Assembly (NCBI RefSeq): GCF_001434465.1
Contig: NZ_AZGE01000017.1
Span: 1 to 39,876 of the forward strand
Direction of reading: 5' to 3'
Length of the DNA stretch: 39,876 bases
DNA from: Limosilactobacillus oris DSM 4864
Lineage (GTDB): Bacteria; Bacillota; Bacilli; Lactobacillales; Lactobacillaceae
The notes under the pieces are model-generated. The model ran no database searches, was not told the origin of the DNA, and saw nothing but the letters and a program-made list of their open reading frames with translations. The position numbers and the translations under genes are program-made. Positions 36,326 through 39,876 of the stretch are shown here, piece after piece (position 1 is the stretch's first letter; each line of letters begins with the position of its first letter).

Positions 36326-36535
36326 ATGATCAATCACCAATATGTATTGCAATCATTTAGTTGTTTGAGCCGGCCAACCGCGAGTCGCCTTCATAATATG
36401 GGCCTGTGCGAGGGTTGCCCGATTAAGGTTATCCAGCGGTATCCCTTCCATGGTCCGGTCATCATTGAGAATAACCACCAGCGAATTGGGATTCGTTATC
36501 GTGATTTTGCCGCCCTGACGGAGGTTGAGGCGTAA
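36326..36535 (+). CDS. feoA: Ferrous iron transport protein A
   Basis: A 69-residue SH3-like protein that assists FeoB in ferrous iron uptake at the inner face of the membrane. The family pattern is visible as RLHNMGLCEGCPIKVIQRYPF followed by a PVIIENNHQRIGIRYRDF strand pair. It has GAGGAAG as ribosome binding site. Its TAA stop overlaps the feoB ATG by one base (TAATG), which couples the two. Confidence 0.9.
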   Translation: MINHQYVLQSFSCLSRPTASRLHNMGLCEGCPIKVIQRYPFHGPVIIENNHQRIGIRYRDFAALTEVEA

Positions 36536-38523
36536 TGACAAGCATTGCCCTGATTGGCAACCCGAATACTGGTAAAACGACCCTCTTTAATTCCCTTACC
36601 GATAAGTACGCCGTCGTAGGTAACTGGACCGGGGTAACCGTCGATAAAAAGGTGGGAACGCTCAAGCACTCAAACATCGAGGTGGTTGACCTTCCCGGGG
36701 CCTATTCCCTCAACCCCTTAACCAAGGATGAGGCGGTTGTTGCCAAGTACCTGCTAACCAACCGTCCAGACTTGATTTTAAACATCACCAACGCGAGCCA
36801 GCTCAAACGCAACCTCCTCCTCACCATCGAGGTCCTGGAACGGGGGCTGCCGCTCGTTTTAATCCTTAACATGATTGATGATCTCCGCCGCAGCGGCCAG
36901 TCCTACGACCTTACTCTAATTAGTCAGCGGCTCGGCTGTAAAGTCCTCACGACGAACGCCCGGGGACACCAGGGAATCAAGGAACTGCATCAGCAAATTA
37001 CTAACTACCAAGAGGTGCCTGCACCCAAGCTCCAGCTGGACTACCCGCCGATGCTCCAACAGGCCATTCGGCAAGCGGCAGAAGCCCTTGAAGCCGACTT
37101 CGACTACCCCGCCACCGTGGCCCGCTGGCTAGCAATCCAATTTATCGACCAGAACAAGGCCATTCAGGAGTATGCAAGCAACCACCAGTTGACCCCGCTG
37201 ACCAGTCAGGCAAAGTACTATGATGCCCAAAAGTTTGCCGACCAGATCTACAACACCCGGTTAGCCTTTATCGAAAGTCTGCTCCACGACGCCCAGCAGC
37301 AGGCCGCCAAAACGGACAGTGGTCAGTTGACCGCGAAGATCGATCAGGTTGTTACCAACCCGGTTCTGGGGCTCCCAATCTTTGCAGGGATCTTTTACTT
37401 GATGTTTAAGCTGTCTTTTGAATGGGTCGGAACACCCTTGTCAGACGCCCTCGACTGGTTCTTATCCGTCCCGGTTTCCAACACCGTTGACCACTGGTTG
37501 CTCCAGCTGGGTGCCATGGCCCCGTTACGTTCCTTAATCGTTAACGGCCTGATTGCTGGGGTCGGCGGGGTCCTCGCCTTTATTCCCCAAATTTTCACCC
37601 TCTTCGCCTGTATCTCGCTGCTGGAAGACTCAGGGTATATGGCCCGGGCAGCCTTGGTAACCGACCGCTTGATGCAGATGATCGGGCTGAATGGCAAGTC
37701 CTTTATCCCGCTAATTATCGGCTTTGGCTGCAACGTTACCGGAATCATGGCGGCCCGGACGATTGAACAGCCAAAGGAGCGGCTGGTGACAACGCTAATC
37801 ATGCCATTCATGAGCTGCTCGGCCCGGTTGCCGATTTACGGACTGGTGGTGGCGGCCTTCTTCCCCCACCACCAAGCACTAGTCGTCCTGTCCATTTACT
37901 TCTTGGGGATCGTGGTGGCCCTACTGGTCGCGAAATTGTACCAGCTGCTGTTCCGCGTCAAGGAACGGTCAGTGTTCATCATTGAACTGCCCGAATACCA
38001 CCTGCCCCGCTTCGACGTGATCTGGCACGGGACCTGGGACAAGGGCAAGGGCTTTATCAAGAAAGCCGGGACCATTATCTTCGCTGGCACGGTTCTCATC
38101 TGGCTGCTGTCCAGCTTCGGCCCGACCGGTTTCGTGACGGATTCCACCCACAGCTTTGCGGCGGCGCTCGGTCACGGCCTTGTTCCATTCTTCCGTCCAC
38201 TGGGAATCGTCCAGTGGCAGGCAATTAGCGCCCTCTTTACCGGGGTCCTTGCAAAGGAGGTCATTACGTCCAGCATGATGGTTATGTTCCACACCAGCAG
38301 CAAGGCCGTCCTCATCGCGGCGCTGGGACAGTTCATGACCCCGGTCGCGGCGTACTCCCTCCTGGCCTTTGTCCTTCTCTATATCCCATGTTTTGCGACA
38401 TTGGCAACGATTAAAGAAGAAACGGGTTCGTTCAAGTGGGTCCTTTTCGCCGTTGTTTCAGGGTTAGCAATCGCCTACTGCACGTCGTTTCTAATTTTCC
38501 AAATTGGCTTACTCATCTTTTAG
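36535..38523 (+). CDS. feoB: Ferrous iron transport protein B
   Basis: The membrane GTPase-permease for ferrous iron. The 662 residues begin with a G domain: GNPNTGKTTLFN (G1), DLPGAYSL (G3) and LNMIDD (G4). Next are a helical linker and a membrane domain with two gate repeats, for example GFGCNVTGIMAARTI (a Cys in the first Gate motif) and LLYIPCFATLATIKEETGS (the second Cys). It is coupled to feoA and followed 13 bases later by a small membrane protein. The suf operon starts divergently, linking iron import to iron-sulfur assembly. Confidence 0.97.
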   Translation: MTSIALIGNPNTGKTTLFNSLTDKYAVVGNWTGVTVDKKVGTLKHSNIEVVDLPGAYSLNPLTKDEAVVAKYLLTNRPDLILNITNASQLKRNLLLTIEVLERGLPLVLILNMIDDLRRSGQSYDLTLISQRLGCKVLTTNARGHQGIKELHQQITNYQEVPAPKLQLDYPPMLQQAIRQAAEALEADFDYPATVARWLAIQFIDQNKAIQEYASNHQLTPLTSQAKYYDAQKFADQIYNTRLAFIESLLHDAQQQAAKTDSGQLTAKIDQVVTNPVLGLPIFAGIFYLMFKLSFEWVGTPLSDALDWFLSVPVSNTVDHWLLQLGAMAPLRSLIVNGLIAGVGGVLAFIPQIFTLFACISLLEDSGYMARAALVTDRLMQMIGLNGKSFIPLIIGFGCNVTGIMAARTIEQPKERLVTTLIMPFMSCSARLPIYGLVVAAFFPHHQALVVLSIYFLGIVVALLVAKLYQLLFRVKERSVFIIELPEYHLPRFDVIWHGTWDKGKGFIKKAGTIIFAGTVLIWLLSSFGPTGFVTDSTHSFAAALGHGLVPFFRPLGIVQWQAISALFTGVLAKEVITSSMMVMFHTSSKAVLIAALGQFMTPVAAYSLLAFVLLYIPCFATLATIKEETGSFKWVLFAVVSGLAIAYCTSFLIFQIGLLIF

Positions 38524-38536
38524 GAGGCTTGCCTCA

Positions 38537-38710
38537 ATGCAATTATTATTAAACCTATTAATCATCCTCGCAATTATCAGCTGGGCCGTCGTTATCATCA
38601 TCCGGACTTTTCGCAAGGTGAAGGTCGGCGGCAAGTGCGCTGCCTGTGACTACGACTGCGCGGTCAAGAAGCTCAAAGACCAACATGACCGCCATTTATT
38701 GCAGCATTAG
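38537..38710 (+). CDS. FeoB-associated Cys-rich membrane protein
   Basis: A 57-residue protein with one membrane segment (about 2-23), a short basic stretch (RTFRKVKVGGK) and then CAACDYDC, followed by a charged tail rich in His. This matches the small FeoB-associated proteins often annotated near feoAB in Firmicutes. The Cys cluster could bind iron or a redox partner; this is inference. AGGAGG lies nine bases before the ATG at 38537; a longer frame from within feoB lacks a site of its own. Confidence 0.85.
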   Translation: MQLLLNLLIILAIISWAVVIIIRTFRKVKVGGKCAACDYDCAVKKLKDQHDRHLLQH

Positions 38711-38711
38711 C

Positions 38712-38753
38712 AAAGACACCGGATAAATCCGCAGATTTATCCGGTGTCTTTTT
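38712..38753. terminator. Bidirectional terminator between feo and the aldo/keto reductase
   Basis: An 18-base perfect stem (AAAGACACCGGATAAATC with its complement) has a four-base loop and TTTTT on the plus strand. It ends the feo operon and, on the other strand, the reductase transcript. Confidence 0.92.
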
Positions 38754-38761
38754 ACGTTATC

Positions 38762-39745
38762 CTAATCAGGGTCCTTTAACGACTTACCACTCTTGTTGGC
38801 CTTAAAATCCGCAAAGGCCGTCTCAATCGTCTGATACTCTTCGGCTGTTAGCTGAATGTTCATTGCCTGGGCATTGCTGATTACCTGGGCAGCCCGCTTG
38901 GCGCCCGGGATAACGGCAGTAATCAGCGGATTCTGCAGGTACCAAGCCAAAATCGTCTGGGCAACCGTTGCTCCGTGCCGGTCAGCAATCGGCCGGACCT
39001 GGTCAACGGCCGCAAGAATTTTACCATAGCGGGGCTGCTTGAAGTCGGCAATCTGACTCCGGATATCGTCCGCCGGGAAACTGACGTCCTGAACATACTT
39101 CCCGGTTAATAGTCCTGAAGCTAACGGGAAGTAAGGAACAAAGCTAATCTGGTGGTCCCGAAGGTAGTCCAGCATTCCCTCCGTCAAATGGTCCTGGTGG
39201 AGCAGACTGAATTCATCTTCTACTACGTCCACGTAGCCATCCGCATTGGCCTCCTTGATTTGGTCCAGGTTAAAGTTCGAGATCCCGATCGCACGAATCT
39301 TGCCGGCTTCACGCAGACGTTGCAAGGCACCAACCGCCTCAGCCTTCGGCGTATCATGGTCAGGAAAATGGAGATAGTAAATGTCGATGTAGTCCACCCC
39401 AAGGCGCTTCAAACTCTGGTCAACCTGCTGGGTTATGAAGTCGGGGTCGTTGCGGATAACTTCCCGCCCGGTTGAAAAGTCATGGGCACCCTTCGTTGCA
39501 ATCACCAGCTCCTCCCGCCGGTGCTCCTTGACTACCTGTCCCACAAGCTGCTCCGAGTGCCCCAGACCGTAGACATAGGCCGTATCCAAGAGGTTGATTC
39601 CGTTAGCGATAGCGGCGTCAACGAGCTTGCGTCCCGCCCCATCATCCAGGCCAGGGAAAAGGTTGTAGCCCCCGACCGCGTTCGTTCCTAGGCCAAGCGG
39701 GTTCGCCACCACGGCCGACTTGCCGAATTGTACTGCCTTTACCAT
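38762..39745 (-). CDS. Aldo/keto reductase
   Basis: A 327-residue NADPH-dependent oxidoreductase of the aldo/keto reductase superfamily, acting on aldehydes or ketones in the cytoplasm. The catalytic tetrad is visible: Asp in LLDTAYVYGLGHSE, Tyr in the same motif, Lys in VIATKGAHD and His in YYLHFPDHD. Cofactor-binding motifs include AIGISNFNLDQI and AVIPGAKRAAQV. The start ATG follows AGGAGG. A cre site overlaps the likely start of transcription, so it is probably repressed by CcpA on preferred sugars. The true substrate is unknown. Confidence 0.92.
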   Translation of the reverse strand: MVKAVQFGKSAVVANPLGLGTNAVGGYNLFPGLDDGAGRKLVDAAIANGINLLDTAYVYGLGHSEQLVGQVVKEHRREELVIATKGAHDFSTGREVIRNDPDFITQQVDQSLKRLGVDYIDIYYLHFPDHDTPKAEAVGALQRLREAGKIRAIGISNFNLDQIKEANADGYVDVVEDEFSLLHQDHLTEGMLDYLRDHQISFVPYFPLASGLLTGKYVQDVSFPADDIRSQIADFKQPRYGKILAAVDQVRPIADRHGATVAQTILAWYLQNPLITAVIPGAKRAAQVISNAQAMNIQLTAEEYQTIETAFADFKANKSGKSLKDPD

Positions 39746-39763
39746 TTTAGTACCTCCTTAATC

Positions 39764-39777
39764 AGAAAGCGCTTTCA
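39764..39777 (-). promoter_or_regulatory. CcpA binding site (cre) of the aldo/keto reductase gene
   Basis: GAAAGCGCTTTC is a perfect 12-base palindrome inside a cre-like 14-mer. It lies 13 bases downstream of the -10 box (ATTATA, 39790-39795), a position where CcpA blocks transcription. Confidence 0.75.
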
Positions 39778-39789
39778 TTTCATGGTGTA

Positions 39790-39818
39790 ATTATAGCGTG
39801 AACTGACCACGCTGAGAA
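39790..39818 (-). promoter_or_regulatory. Promoter of the aldo/keto reductase gene
   Basis: On the minus strand TTCTCA and TATAAT are 17 bases apart. Confidence 0.6.
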
Positions 39819-39848
39819 GCAGCAAGGATTAATTTAATAAAAAATAAA

Positions 39849-39876
39849 GGCTCTACAATTTTAAGTACTGATGGAT
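39849..39876. repeat. Inward-facing end of a repeated element, right copy (probable IS terminal repeat)
   Basis: The last 28 bases repeat the first 27 in opposite orientation, beginning GGCTCT. The element body would lie to the right, beyond the window. Flanking bases differ on the two sides, as expected for two separate insertions rather than the two ends of one element. Confidence 0.6.

Noticed and set aside
38712-38753. Shared AAAGACACC stems in the terminators at 90-135 and 38712-38753
   Set aside because: Only the outer nine bases agree and the loops and inner stems differ, so this is probably coincidence between two strong terminators.

Overview
The window is ordinary chromosomal DNA of a lactic acid bacterium. 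The evidence is the Firmicutes order metG-tatD-rnmV-ksgA-veg-ispE and purR-glmU, the delta subunit of RNA polymerase next to pyrG, a sufCDSUB iron-sulfur operon, a Zur-like 7-1-7 operator and a CcpA-type cre site. Base composition is close to balanced GC. Together with the gene set this fits a heterofermentative lactobacillus of the Limosilactobacillus type; that placement is inference and the species cannot be fixed from here. No rRNA, tRNA, CRISPR array, prophage or complete transposon was seen. The first 27 bases and the last 28 bases are the same sequence in opposite orientation, with GGCTCT tips facing inward. The window is therefore probably a contig cut at two copies of one repeated element, most likely an insertion sequence.

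Layout. 1-4.9 kb (minus strand): RNA helicase cshA, murF, htpX and lemA. 5.0-8.3 kb: a low-molecular-weight tyrosine phosphatase (plus), then a class A sortase, ribosomal protein L31 type B and murA (minus). 8.3-11.2 kb (minus): pyrG, rpoE and a DUF1934 protein that seems to begin at a non-standard AUC codon. 11.3-14.3 kb (plus): a LipL-like lipoyl/octanoyl transferase, an HD-domain phosphohydrolase and a HAD phosphatase. 14.4-19.7 kb (minus): an Ntn amide hydrolase, a lipoprotein, prs, glmU and purR. 19.8-22.3 kb (minus): a zinc/manganese ABC transporter behind a Zur-like box. 22.4-28.4 kb (minus): ispE, veg, ksgA, rnmV, tatD and metG. 28.4-36.1 kb: a DUF72 protein, a 38-residue basic mini-protein (plus), an XRE regulator, sufT and the suf operon sufB-U-S-D-C (minus). 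36.3-38.7 kb (plus): feoA, feoB and a small FeoB-associated membrane protein. 38.8-39.8 kb (minus): an aldo/keto reductase under a cre site.

How the genes fit together. Cell-wall precursor supply is represented by glmU, murA and murF. Nucleotide supply is represented by prs, purR and pyrG. Iron import (feo) and iron-sulfur assembly (suf) are divergently transcribed from one AT-rich control region. The metG-tatD-rnmV-ksgA genes overlap or nearly touch and form a translation and rRNA-maturation operon.

The most unusual signal is a family of structured intergenic repeats with three same-orientation copies, near 5450-5650, 14341-14482 and 23399-23669. The loop core is conserved, while the outer stem changes sequence and keeps its base pairing. 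Other points worth a second look are an Asp in place of the fosfomycin-target Cys of MurA, the AUC start of the DUF1934 gene, a terminator-like hairpin just before the cshA ribosome binding site, and the 38-residue basic protein.
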